Positions 36,992 through 45,018 of a stretch of DNA of 64,000 nt are shown piece by piece (position 1 is the first letter of the stretch; each line of letters begins with the position of its first letter). This DNA is from DAITAZ01 sp036824045 (GTDB lineage: Bacteria; Pseudomonadota; Gammaproteobacteria; Burkholderiales; Rhodocyclaceae). The stretch lies in assembly GCA_036824045.1 (NCBI GenBank), contig DAITAZ010000004.1, positions 87,889 through 151,888 of the forward strand, given 5' to 3'. The notes below the pieces were generated by a model. That model did not search any database. It was not told the DNA's origin and was given only the letters and a program-made list of their open reading frames with translations. The position numbers and the translations under genes were made by a program.

Positions 36992-37542
36992 GCGCAGCGC
37001 ACGGCATGCTCGCGCTCAACAGCCGCACCCTGGGCAAGCTGGTGGTGGTGGCGGGGGTGATGTTCGGTTTCGGTTACGCCATGGTGCCTTTTTACCAGGC
37101 CATCTGCCGGGCAGCAGGGCTCAACAACCTGGGGGCTCCGGATGCGGTTGCGGCGGTGGGCAATACCCAGGTGGATTTTGCCCGGCAGGTGAGCATCGAG
37201 CTGGATGCCAATACGCACAACATGGCTTGGCGCTTCAAGCCGCTGCAGCCCCATCTGGCGGTGCATCCGGGCGAACTGGCCACGGTGGTGTTCGAGGTGC
37301 GCAACCAGCTGGACAGGCCGGTCACCGGGCAGGCCATACCCAGCTACAGCCCAGCCGCGGCCAGTCAGTATTTCCGCAAGCTGGACTGCTTCTGTTTTGC
37401 CAAGCAGACACTGGCCCCCGGCGAGGTGCGGCAGATGCCGGTGGCTTTCGTCGTGGATGCGGCCCTGCCGGCCGAGGTCAATACCATCACGCTCTCCTAC
37501 ACCTTCTTCGAGGTGGCGGGGACGGCACCCGCCGGAGGCTGA
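36988..37542 (+). CDS. ctaG: cytochrome c oxidase assembly protein CtaG/Cox11
   Basis: Delivers copper to CuB of subunit I. The 184-residue protein has one N-terminal membrane anchor (KLVVVAGVMFGFGYAMVPFYQAIC) and a periplasmic domain with the copper motif CFCF and PVAFVVDAALP. ATG 36988 overlaps the small-protein stop; the longer frame to 36922 lies inside that gene. Confidence 0.95.
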   Translation: MSAAHGMLALNSRTLGKLVVVAGVMFGFGYAMVPFYQAICRAAGLNNLGAPDAVAAVGNTQVDFARQVSIELDANTHNMAWRFKPLQPHLAVHPGELATVVFEVRNQLDRPVTGQAIPSYSPAAASQYFRKLDCFCFAKQTLAPGEVRQMPVAFVVDAALPAEVNTITLSYTFFEVAGTAPAGG

Positions 37543-37548
37543 GTGGAA

Positions 37549-37752
37549 ATGCCCCGGGAAACCAAGCGCAAGGCCGGACCGCTGCAGGTGGCGGGCGCCG
37601 TGTTCTGGAGCTTCTTCGGCGTGCGCAAGCGCCGGGACTACGATGCCGATGCGGCGGCAATCACGCCGGGGCAAGTGGTGGTGGCGGGTTTGATCGGCGG
37701 GGTGCTGTTCGTGCTGGTGTTGTGGCTGGTGGTGCGCCTGATCGTGGCGTGA
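37549..37752 (+). CDS. DUF2970 small membrane protein
   Basis: 67 residues (69 if a GTG at 37543 is used). ATG 37549 is favoured because GGAGG at 37534-37538 is spaced 10 bp from it. Conserved-looking LQVAGAVFWSFFGVRKRRDY segment, then a single hydrophobic helix (VVVAGLIGGVLFVLVLWLVV). DUF2970 proteins are typical between ctaG and coxC in betaproteobacteria; role unknown, probably assembly or stability of the oxidase. Confidence 0.85.
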   Translation: MPRETKRKAGPLQVAGAVFWSFFGVRKRRDYDADAAAITPGQVVVAGLIGGVLFVLVLWLVVRLIVA

Positions 37753-37791
37753 GCGGCGCGAGTTGGAGAACGAATTCATGAGGAGGCAAGC

Positions 37792-38646
37792 ATGACCCGG
37801 CAGCAAGCTCCGTACTACTTCGTGCCCGAACCTTCGCGCTGGCCAATCTTTGGCTCCCTGGCGCTGTTCCTCATAGCCAGTGGCTCGGTGCTTGCCATCA
37901 ATGCCGTGCACGGGGGGATGGCGGTGCTGCTCCTCGGCCTGGCAGTCCTGGTGTACATGATGTTCGGCTGGTTCGGAAACGTCGTCGGCGAGTCCGAATC
38001 GGGCCAGTACTCGCGGCGGGTGGATGTGTCCTTCCGCTGGAGCATGAGCTGGTTCATCTTTTCGGAAGTGATGTTCTTCGCAGCCTTTTTCGGCGCCCTG
38101 TTCTATGCCCGGGTGCTGTCGGTGCCGGACTTGGCCTCGCTGGAGCACCGGGAACTGCTCTGGCCTGGCAGCACGGCCATGTGGCCGAACGCCGGCCCGG
38201 CCTTCAGCGAGAAGTTCTCCCCCATGGGCGCGATGGGTATCCCCGCGCTCAATACGATGTTGCTGCTCACCTCGGGGGCCACCATCACCTGGGCCCACCA
38301 CGGACTTCTGGCGAACAACCGGGGCCAGCTCAAACTCGGGCTCCTGGCCACGATCCTGCTGGGCATCACCTTCCTGGGCTTCCAGGTGTACGAATACGTG
38401 CATGCTTATCAGGAACTCAACCTGCGGCTCACCACCGGGATCTACGGCAGCACCTTCTTCATGCTCACGGGTTTCCACGGCCTGCACGTCACCATCGGCG
38501 TCACCATGTTGGTGGTGATCCTGTTCAGGGTGCTGGCAGGCCATTTCCGGCCGGATCACCACTTCGCTTTCGAGGCAGTGGCCTGGTACTGGCACTTCGT
38601 GGACGTGGTCTGGCTGATGCTGTTCGTGGTGGTGTATTGGCTGTAA
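37792..38646 (+). CDS. coxC: cytochrome c oxidase subunit III
   Basis: Seven-helix stabilising subunit of the aa3 oxidase, 284 residues, with SEVMFFAAFFGALFYAR, ITWAHH, TGFHGLHVTIG and the C-terminal YWHFVDVVWLMLF motif. ATG follows GAGGAGG. A strong hairpin with T run follows the gene, ending this transcript segment. Confidence 0.97.
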   Translation: MTRQQAPYYFVPEPSRWPIFGSLALFLIASGSVLAINAVHGGMAVLLLGLAVLVYMMFGWFGNVVGESESGQYSRRVDVSFRWSMSWFIFSEVMFFAAFFGALFYARVLSVPDLASLEHRELLWPGSTAMWPNAGPAFSEKFSPMGAMGIPALNTMLLLTSGATITWAHHGLLANNRGQLKLGLLATILLGITFLGFQVYEYVHAYQELNLRLTTGIYGSTFFMLTGFHGLHVTIGVTMLVVILFRVLAGHFRPDHHFAFEAVAWYWHFVDVVWLMLFVVVYWL

Positions 38647-38727
38647 CGGCGGAAGAATCGCGGGCAAACCCGCAAGGCGCCTGAGAGGAGGCGACAAAAG
38701 CAAGAACGAGGAGACCGTTTGTTTGAG

Positions 38728-38762
38728 CGGGCGTCGCGTGAGAATGCGACGCCCGGCGTTTT
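38728..38762 (+). terminator. intrinsic terminator after coxC
   Basis: CGGGCGTCGC (38728-38737), 8-nt loop, GCGACGCCC(G) (38746-38755), then GCGTTTTCC. A 9-10-bp GC stem followed by four T. It lies between coxC and the convergent DUF2909 gene. Confidence 0.8.
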
Positions 38763-38788
38763 CCGCCGAGGCTCTCAGGCTTGCACCG

Positions 38789-38986
38789 TCAAGTGCGTTG
38801 TGGCCACCAACCCATGTAGTGACCGGCCATCAGCAACAGAAACAACGCGATGGACAAGCCCACCCGCAATGCCAGGGCTTGAACTGTGCGGGTGCCGGTT
38901 CGGTCCCGCAGGAGAAACACGAGCGCCGAGCCCAGGCTGGCGATGATCATGAGCAGCAGGACGATGACGATGATGCGTGCCAGCAT
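38789..38986 (-). CDS. DUF2909 twin-transmembrane small protein
   Basis: 65 residues with two hydrophobic helices (IIVIVLLLMIIASLGSALVFLL and VGLSIALFLLLMAGHYMGWW) joined by a short charged loop (RDRTGTRT). Matches the DUF2909 pattern regularly found beside SURF1 in betaproteobacterial cox loci. It is divergent from SURF1 (26 bp between starts) and convergent with coxC. The longer open frame overlaps SURF1 and is not used. Confidence 0.85.
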   Translation of the reverse strand: MLARIIVIVLLLMIIASLGSALVFLLRDRTGTRTVQALALRVGLSIALFLLLMAGHYMGWWPQRT

Positions 38987-39012
38987 GGCGATTCCGGGAA
39001 GAGCAGGAAACG

Positions 39013-39780
39013 ATGGCAGCCTACCGGATTTCGAGCCCGTCGTGGTCGGGCGGGGGAGGTCCCATCCGCTGGCGTAGTTGGCTACCGACACTGCTGGCTC
39101 TCCTGGTGGTGGCGGGCACCGTGAGCCTCGGCAACTGGCAGACCCGCCGCGCCGAGTACAAAGCCGGGCTGCAGGCCCGCATGGACGCGGCGGCCCGCCA
39201 GGCACCGGTGGAAATCGGCCCGGGCGAGGTGGATGGCAAGGCCCTGGATCTGCACCCCGTTCGGGTGCGGGGACGGTGGATCGAAGCGCGCACCGTCTTG
39301 CTGGACAACCGCCTGCATCAGGGGCGGCCGGGCTACATGGTGGTGACGCCCCTGTGTCCGGTGGCGGCTGAGGGGCCTTGCACCCTGGTGCTGCGGGGGT
39401 GGATGCCCCAAGGCGCGGACCGCCGGGCGACGCCGGCCGTGGCGACCCCGGCGGGTGTGGTGGACGTGACGGGGCGGGCGCGGGTGCCGCCGGAGCGGGT
39501 GTATGAGCTTTCGGCCCATGTGGTGGAAGGTCGGGTTTGGCAGAACCTGACCCTGGAGCGGTTTCGGGCCTGGTCGGGGCTCAGCCTGCAGCCGGTCTGG
39601 GTCGAGCAGAGCTCGGACAGCCCTGACGGTCTGGTGCGGGAGTGGGAGAAAGTGGATGCCCGGGTGGAGCGCCACTTGGGCTACGCCCTGCAGTGGTACG
39701 CGCTGGCGGTCCTTACGGGCGTTTTGTGGGGTTTTTTCACCTGGCGGGCCTGGCGGCTGCGAACGGAAGGACGTGCATGA
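39013..39780 (+). CDS. SURF1 family cytochrome oxidase assembly protein
   Basis: 255 residues with the SURF1 layout: N-terminal transmembrane helix (LPTLLALLVVAGTVSLGNWQ), periplasmic domain containing WQTRRAEYK, VRVRGRW and NRLHQGRPGYMVVTPL, and a C-terminal helix ending near HLGYALQWYALAVLTGVLW. Involved in haem a insertion into subunit I. Overlaps the next gene by 4 bp. Confidence 0.93.
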   Translation: MAAYRISSPSWSGGGGPIRWRSWLPTLLALLVVAGTVSLGNWQTRRAEYKAGLQARMDAAARQAPVEIGPGEVDGKALDLHPVRVRGRWIEARTVLLDNRLHQGRPGYMVVTPLCPVAAEGPCTLVLRGWMPQGADRRATPAVATPAGVVDVTGRARVPPERVYELSAHVVEGRVWQNLTLERFRAWSGLSLQPVWVEQSSDSPDGLVREWEKVDARVERHLGYALQWYALAVLTGVLWGFFTWRAWRLRTEGRA

Positions 39781-40340
39781 AGTTGAATCCGCGTATCACC
39801 CTGTTGTTCATCGCCAGCGTGTGCGCGCTGCCGGTGCTGGCTTCTTATCTCACCTTTCATCTGGCGCCGCCGGAAGGGCGGATGAACTACGGCGAGTTGC
39901 TGCCCCCGGCGCCGCTGAGCGCATTGCCCATGCAGACGGCTGAAGGCAAGGCCTGGAGCGTGTCCAGCCTCAAGGGGCGGTGGGTGCTGCTGCAGGCGGG
40001 GGGCGGGCCCGAATGCGACCCGGATTGCCGCGACGCCCTGCACCTGTCCCGGCAGGTCCGTACCGCCGTGGGCAAGGAGGTGGAACGGGTGGAGCGCCTG
40101 TGGCTGATCCCCCCCGGCGCCCGGCTGGACCCGGCGCTGCTCGCTGAGCACCCGGGGCTGCATGTAGCCCGGGTGGCCGGGGAGGCCACGGCGGGGTTCC
40201 CGCTCGCGAGGGAGGGGCGCGCGCAGCTCTATCTGGTGGACCCCCTGGGCAATCTGGTGCTGCGTTACCCCGCCGAGCCGGAAGGCCGGCGTGTGCTGAA
40301 GGATCTGGAGCGGCTGCTCAAGTACAGCCGGGTGGGCTGA
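39777..40340 (+). CDS. SCO1/SenC-like cytochrome oxidase assembly protein
   Basis: 187 residues: N-terminal membrane anchor (ITLLFIASVCALPVLASYLTF) and a thioredoxin-like domain. It keeps a CxxxC pair in GGGPECDPDCRDAL at the position of the SCO copper-binding cysteines, and ends LYLVDPLGNLVLRYP. Sequence is divergent from classical SCO; role in copper or thiol handling for CuA is inferred from location and the cysteine pair. ATGA overlaps on both ends. Confidence 0.8.
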   Translation: MKLNPRITLLFIASVCALPVLASYLTFHLAPPEGRMNYGELLPPAPLSALPMQTAEGKAWSVSSLKGRWVLLQAGGGPECDPDCRDALHLSRQVRTAVGKEVERVERLWLIPPGARLDPALLAEHPGLHVARVAGEATAGFPLAREGRAQLYLVDPLGNLVLRYPAEPEGRRVLKDLERLLKYSRVG

Positions 40341-41335
40341 TGGCGGTCTATCGCCGCTTGGTGTACGTGGCGACCGCCCTCACCCTGGTGGTGGTGGTGG
40401 TGGGTGCCTATGTGCGCCTGTCGGACGCGGGGTTGGGCTGCCCCGACTGGCCAGGCTGTTACGGGCATCTGGATGTGCCGGACACGGCTGCGGAGATCGC
40501 GGCCGCCCATGCCGCCTATCCGGACAAGCCCCTGGATGCCGGCCGGGCGTGGAAGGAAATGGCCCACCGTTACATTGCCGGCGCGCTGGGTGTGCTGATC
40601 CTGGCGATCGCCGTGGCGGCCTGGCGGATGCGTGCCCGCCTTGGCCAGGCGCCCTGGCTGGCCACTGCCTTGGTGGGCGTGGTGGGCGTGCAGGCGCTGC
40701 TGGGCAAGTGGACGGTGACCATGCTGCTCAAGCCGGCCATCGTGACCGGGCATCTCATCGGTGGCATGACCACGCTGGCGCTGCTGTGCTGGCTGGCCCT
40801 GCGCCAGGGCAGCGGGTTCGCGCGCAGGGCCGGTGTCGGGCTGCGTTGGCAAGCCGGCTTGGGGCTTGGGCTGCTGGCCGGGCAAATCGTGCTGGGCGGG
40901 TGGGTGAGCACCAATTACGCGGCCCTGGCCTGTACTGACCTGCCAACGTGCCAGGGGACATGGGTTCCGGCCATGGATTTCGATAACGCCTTTCATCTGG
41001 TGCGGGAACTGGGCATGACCGCCGCCGGCGCTCCGCTGGAGCTGCCGGCGCTCACCGCGATCCACTGGGCGCACCGGCTGGGGGCCATTGTCGTGGCGGC
41101 CTGGCTGGGGGTGCTGGCGGTGCGACTGGGCAAGGAGCCCGGCTATGGACTGCTGGCGTTGGCGCTGCTGGTGGCGCTGCTGATCCAGGTCAGCTTGGGG
41201 TTGGCCAACATCTGGTTCAGCCTGCCCCTGCCCGTGGCGGTGGCCCACAACGGTGGCGCGGCGGTGCTGCTGATGCTGCTGGTGACGATCAATTACCGCG
41301 TGCGGGTCCGCACGCATCAACCCGGCTGGAGGTGA
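40340..41335 (+). CDS. ctaA: haem A synthase CtaA (COX15)
   Basis: Oxidises the C8 methyl of haem O to haem A. The 331-residue protein has eight transmembrane helices and the conserved His-bearing segments RLSDAGLGCPDWPGCYG, EMAHRYIAG, HLIGG and IHWAHRLGA. It overlaps the SCO-like gene by one base and precedes ctaB by 3 bp. Confidence 0.96.
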   Translation: MAVYRRLVYVATALTLVVVVVGAYVRLSDAGLGCPDWPGCYGHLDVPDTAAEIAAAHAAYPDKPLDAGRAWKEMAHRYIAGALGVLILAIAVAAWRMRARLGQAPWLATALVGVVGVQALLGKWTVTMLLKPAIVTGHLIGGMTTLALLCWLALRQGSGFARRAGVGLRWQAGLGLGLLAGQIVLGGWVSTNYAALACTDLPTCQGTWVPAMDFDNAFHLVRELGMTAAGAPLELPALTAIHWAHRLGAIVVAAWLGVLAVRLGKEPGYGLLALALLVALLIQVSLGLANIWFSLPLPVAVAHNGGAAVLLMLLVTINYRVRVRTHQPGWR

Positions 41336-41338
41336 GCG

Positions 41339-42238
41339 ATGAGAACACTCGATCTGGGCAGCGTCGGCCTGAGCATCCGCCTGCGGGAATACCTCCAGCT
41401 CACCAAACCCCGGGTCAACAGCCTGATCGTGTTCTGCGCGGTGATCGGCATGCTGCTGGCGGTGCCCACCGGCCTGCCGGAGTTGTCGGTGGTGCTTGCG
41501 GCCACGGTGGGTATCGGGCTGGTGGCGGGGGCGGCGGCGGCCATCAACTGCCTGGTGGAAAGCCATATCGACGCCCAGATGGCCCGCACCCGGGCCCGGC
41601 CTCTGCCGCGGGGGGTGTTGCAGGCGCGGGAGACGCTGGTTTTCTCCGGCCTGCTGGGCGGGTTGGGGCTGAGCATCCTGCACCAGTGGGTCAACCCCCT
41701 CACCATGTGGCTGACGCTGGCGACCTTTGTGGGGTACGCCATCGTCTATACGGTGCTGCTCAAGCCGCGCACGCCGCAGAACATCGTGATCGGCGGCGCC
41801 TCCGGCGCCATGCCGCCGCTCCTGGGCTGGGCGGCGGTGACCGGGGAAGTGAGTCACGAGTCCATGCTGCTCTTCCTCATCATCTTCGCCTGGACGCCAC
41901 CCCATTTCTGGTCCCTGGCGCTCTACCGCACCCAGGATTACGCCCGTGCGGGCCTGCCCATGCTGCCGGTGACTCACGGTTCGCGCTTCACCCGCCTGCA
42001 CGTGCTGCTGTATACGCTGATCCTCACCGGAGTGACGCTGCTGCCTTTCGCCAGCCGGATGTCCGGCTTCCTGTATCTGGCGGTGGCGCTGGTGCTGGAC
42101 GCCGTCTTCATCGCCTACGCGGTGCGGCTGCTCACCCGCTACAGCGATGCGCTGGCGCGCACCACCTTCCGCTACTCCATTCTGTATCTGGCGCTGTTGT
42201 TTGCCGCCCTGCTGGCGGACCATTACCTCGGCGCCTGA
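41339..42238 (+). CDS. ctaB: protohaem IX farnesyltransferase CtaB (haem O synthase)
   Basis: UbiA-type prenyltransferase, 299 residues, that makes haem O for CtaA. Landmarks are LTKPRVNSLIVF, NCLVESHIDAQMARTRARPL (Asp-bearing prenyl-PP site), TVLLKPRTPQNIVIGGASG and WTPPHFWSLAL. Last gene of the + strand oxidase cluster; convergent with the sensor kinase 16 bp away. Confidence 0.97.
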   Translation: MRTLDLGSVGLSIRLREYLQLTKPRVNSLIVFCAVIGMLLAVPTGLPELSVVLAATVGIGLVAGAAAAINCLVESHIDAQMARTRARPLPRGVLQARETLVFSGLLGGLGLSILHQWVNPLTMWLTLATFVGYAIVYTVLLKPRTPQNIVIGGASGAMPPLLGWAAVTGEVSHESMLLFLIIFAWTPPHFWSLALYRTQDYARAGLPMLPVTHGSRFTRLHVLLYTLILTGVTLLPFASRMSGFLYLAVALVLDAVFIAYAVRLLTRYSDALARTTFRYSILYLALLFAALLADHYLGA

Positions 42239-42254
42239 TCTGGCGCGGCCGCAT

Positions 42255-44828
42255 TCAGGCGGGGGCGGGCTCTTCCTGGCGCAGTGTCGGCGCGGCGGGC
42301 GCAGCACCGGTCAGCAGGGGCAGGGCGAACCAGAAGGTGGCGCCTTCGCCCAAGGCTGACTCCACGCCCACTTCGCCCCCTTGCAGTTCCACCAGTTCGC
42401 GGACGATGGCCAGGCCCAGGCCGGTGCCCTCGTGTTTGCGGTCGTAGCCGGAATGCACCTGGGTAAAGCGGCCGAAGATCTGTTGGTGGTACTCCGGCGC
42501 AATGCCGGGCCCGGTGTCCGCCACCTCGAACAGCAGGTGGGTGTTGTCGCGACGTTTGACGCGCAGTTCCACCGTACCCATGTGGGTGAATTTGACCGCA
42601 TTGCTGAGCAGGTTATGGAGGATCTGCGCCAGCCGGTGGGGGTCGGCGACTACTTGGGCGGGCAGGTCGGGGGCGAGGTGCTGGCGCAGAATCAGGCTCT
42701 TGCGGGCTGCCTGGGGAATGAGTGGTCCGGTGACATCGTCCACGAAGCGGGCCAGGTCCACCGGCTGGGGGTGGAACTCCGCCCGGCCGGCCTCGATGGC
42801 GGCGATGTCCAGCAAATCGTTCACCAGATTGAGGAGCCGCTGGGCGCTCTGGTTGATCCGTTCCGAGTAGCCCCGCTGCTTGGCGTCGGTCTGGCGCAGC
42901 ATCAACACCTCGGAGAAACCGAGTATTCCGGTGAGTGGCGTGCGCAGTTCGTGGGAGATCTGGGCAATGAAGTGACTCTTCATGGCGCTGGCTTCCTCCG
43001 CCCGCGCCCGGGCCTCGTCGCTGCGGGTAAAGGACTGCTGCACAGATTCGGCCATGCGGTTGAGGGAATCCACCAGCGAGCCGAGTTCGTCGTTGGACTG
43101 CCGCTCGAAACGGAAGCCCAGATCGCCTTGCTCGATCCGGCGCAGGCCGTCGTTGATGCGGGTGACCCGGGAGGTGAGCAGGGAGGCAAGCCAGATGGCG
43201 ATCATGACCACCACGCCGGTCATGATCGCGGTGGACAGGCTCAAGGAGCGGGCCATGGCGGCGATGTACTCGCGGATGGTCTGCCCCAGTTCCATTTGCG
43301 ACTGACGGATCTCCTGATCCTTGGTCGCGACCCGGGCGGCAATCATCTTCCCTGTGTCGGTGGCGGCCTTGTGGAATTCGTCCACGTTGGCGCCGATTGT
43401 GACGTAGCCGAAGCCCCGCTTGCTCTGGCCATACTGGCCCGTGTAGTAGGGGATGGCGGCGGCGGTGGTGAGCTTCCACAGGCCGCTCCACAGGATCACG
43501 AAGGAGCCCGACCCGCCTTGTTCGGTAAGGTTGTGCCAGCCCTGGCACTGGGGGGCGAAGTTGAGGTAACGGCAGTTCAGCCCCACCGTGCCTGCCTTGA
43601 TCTGGGCCTTGGCGGGTTTTTTCTCCCGGCTCTGGCCGTCAAAGGCCGGTTCCTCCCGCAGAAACGCCTCGGCCGATTTGCCGCTTGCCTGCCAGCGCTC
43701 GTGCAGTTCGGTATCCATCCAAGGCGCGGCCCGTTGCCCGGTGGCCGGATCAAAGCCGACGATGGAGTGGTGACGGGGGTGGGCGATGGCGCGGTCCAGA
43801 TGATCCCACATGAAGGCGTAGTTGCCGTTGCTGGCGTCCGGAATGGCGGTAAAGCGGTCCGCTGTCGGAACCAGCCCGTCGGTGAAGGCCATGATGTGGC
43901 TGTGATCGAGGGCCAGGGTGAGATAGCCGGTGACGCGGCCCTGGCTCACGACGGGTGTGGCCCAGCGGACGATGCCGCGGAACCGGGCGCCATGGGGGTT
44001 CTCCTTGCCGGCGTAGGCTTCCTTCTCGGGCGCGAAGGCGACGCCGGCCTTCTTCGCGCTGTCGGGCGTGAGGGTGCCGATGACGCGGGAGCCGACATAG
44101 GGGCCGATCACCTCGGAGACGTAGATTTCCCCGGGCTTGAGCTTCAGCAGGGCTGGCCAGTAGGTTTCCGCCTTGGCGTAGGTGTTGGCCGGCCGGGAAA
44201 CGTCCTTCAAGTCCCGCCCCAGCAGGTCGCTGGTGCTGACCTTCATCTTTTCCCGCCCGTCCAGGCCGATCAGGGTCATCTCGTGGTAGAGCGGGTGTTC
44301 CCGGTGGCGGATGCGGTCGGCCGGACGGTAGCTCCAGCGCTGACGGTTCTCCGGGTTTTCCGGGGTGACCTGTGAGCCGGGCTCGGGCTGCTCGGCGGAT
44401 TCCCATCTTTTGCCATCCTCGCTCAACTTCCAGGTGCCGCGCTCGGGCAACGGATGCGTGCGGGTGGTGAGGAATCGTTGCCAGATCTCCTGCTGCGCGG
44501 GCAGTCCGGCCGCCAGGAGCACGTCCCGGTCCCGGTCGTAGAGAAAGGCGGCCACTTCCCGGGCAGTGTCCGTGGTGAGCTGTTCGATGGCCTCACGGGA
44601 GCGGTCGTCCAGGGCTTTTTCCGACTCGTCGGTGACGGTGCGGGAGAGCGAAGCCACCATCTCCCGCATGGTGTCGCCAATGGCGTTGGTGCGCTCGGCG
44701 ACGGTGCCACCCAGGCGGGACACGCCTTCCCATGCCAAGAGCGCCAGCAGTACCAGCGGCACCACCTTGATGGCGACAAACAGCAGAATCAGCTTGGCGC
44801 GGATGCCCAACGTGGTCGGCAGTTTCAT
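42255..44828 (-). CDS. membrane sensor histidine kinase with DUF3365-like sensor and HAMP domain
   Basis: 857 residues. Transmembrane helix at 11-33, a very large periplasmic region to about 527, a second helix (about 528-552), HAMP (about 553-600), HisKA with phospho-acceptor H626 in ISHELRTPLTGILGFSE, and an HATPase domain with NLLSNAVKFTH, DTGPGIAPEY and GTGLGLAIV. No receiver domain and no adjacent response-regulator gene. The sensor region includes LNCRYLNFAPQCQGWHNL, a Cys/His cluster that might bind a ligand or cofactor (inference). Signal unknown; it lies convergent to the oxidase cluster. Confidence 0.9.
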   Translation of the reverse strand: MKLPTTLGIRAKLILLFVAIKVVPLVLLALLAWEGVSRLGGTVAERTNAIGDTMREMVASLSRTVTDESEKALDDRSREAIEQLTTDTAREVAAFLYDRDRDVLLAAGLPAQQEIWQRFLTTRTHPLPERGTWKLSEDGKRWESAEQPEPGSQVTPENPENRQRWSYRPADRIRHREHPLYHEMTLIGLDGREKMKVSTSDLLGRDLKDVSRPANTYAKAETYWPALLKLKPGEIYVSEVIGPYVGSRVIGTLTPDSAKKAGVAFAPEKEAYAGKENPHGARFRGIVRWATPVVSQGRVTGYLTLALDHSHIMAFTDGLVPTADRFTAIPDASNGNYAFMWDHLDRAIAHPRHHSIVGFDPATGQRAAPWMDTELHERWQASGKSAEAFLREEPAFDGQSREKKPAKAQIKAGTVGLNCRYLNFAPQCQGWHNLTEQGGSGSFVILWSGLWKLTTAAAIPYYTGQYGQSKRGFGYVTIGANVDEFHKAATDTGKMIAARVATKDQEIRQSQMELGQTIREYIAAMARSLSLSTAIMTGVVVMIAIWLASLLTSRVTRINDGLRRIEQGDLGFRFERQSNDELGSLVDSLNRMAESVQQSFTRSDEARARAEEASAMKSHFIAQISHELRTPLTGILGFSEVLMLRQTDAKQRGYSERINQSAQRLLNLVNDLLDIAAIEAGRAEFHPQPVDLARFVDDVTGPLIPQAARKSLILRQHLAPDLPAQVVADPHRLAQILHNLLSNAVKFTHMGTVELRVKRRDNTHLLFEVADTGPGIAPEYHQQIFGRFTQVHSGYDRKHEGTGLGLAIVRELVELQGGEVGVESALGEGATFWFALPLLTGAAPAAPTLRQEEPAPA

Positions 44829-44980
44829 CCCGGTCGTATCCCGTATCCGGGCAGCGGGGCGCTGCCCAAAGGTGAAAGGGGTATGACCGGTTTACGGTGC
44901 CGATGCGCTGGTTCTTTAAGGCATGCTGCACCGGAATGGTGCGGTCGGGCCCTGAGGGGCCAGGGGGAAGGGGCTCAGTC

Positions 44981-45014
44981 GGTCAGGAGGCAAGCGTGTG
45001 CTTGCCTCCTGACC
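44981..45014 (-). terminator. perfect 15-bp hairpin after the LtaS-like gene
   Basis: GGTCAGGAGGCAAGC (44981-44995) and its exact complement (45000-45014) enclose a GTGT/ACAC loop, starting 5 bp after the LtaS-like stop codon. On the minus strand no T run follows, so it is either an atypical terminator or a 3'-end stabilising structure. Confidence 0.6.
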
Positions 45015-45018
45015 CGGG

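Noticed and set aside
36520..38703. 727-codon minus-strand open frame
   Set aside because: Antisense of coxA end, ctaG, DUF2970 and coxC genes; not a protein family.
40265..42307. 680-codon minus-strand open frame
   Set aside because: Antisense of ctaA and ctaB; Gln/His/Arg-rich shadow.
42381..44375. 664-codon plus-strand open frame
   Set aside because: Antisense of the sensor kinase, whose HisKA/HATPase motifs are certain.
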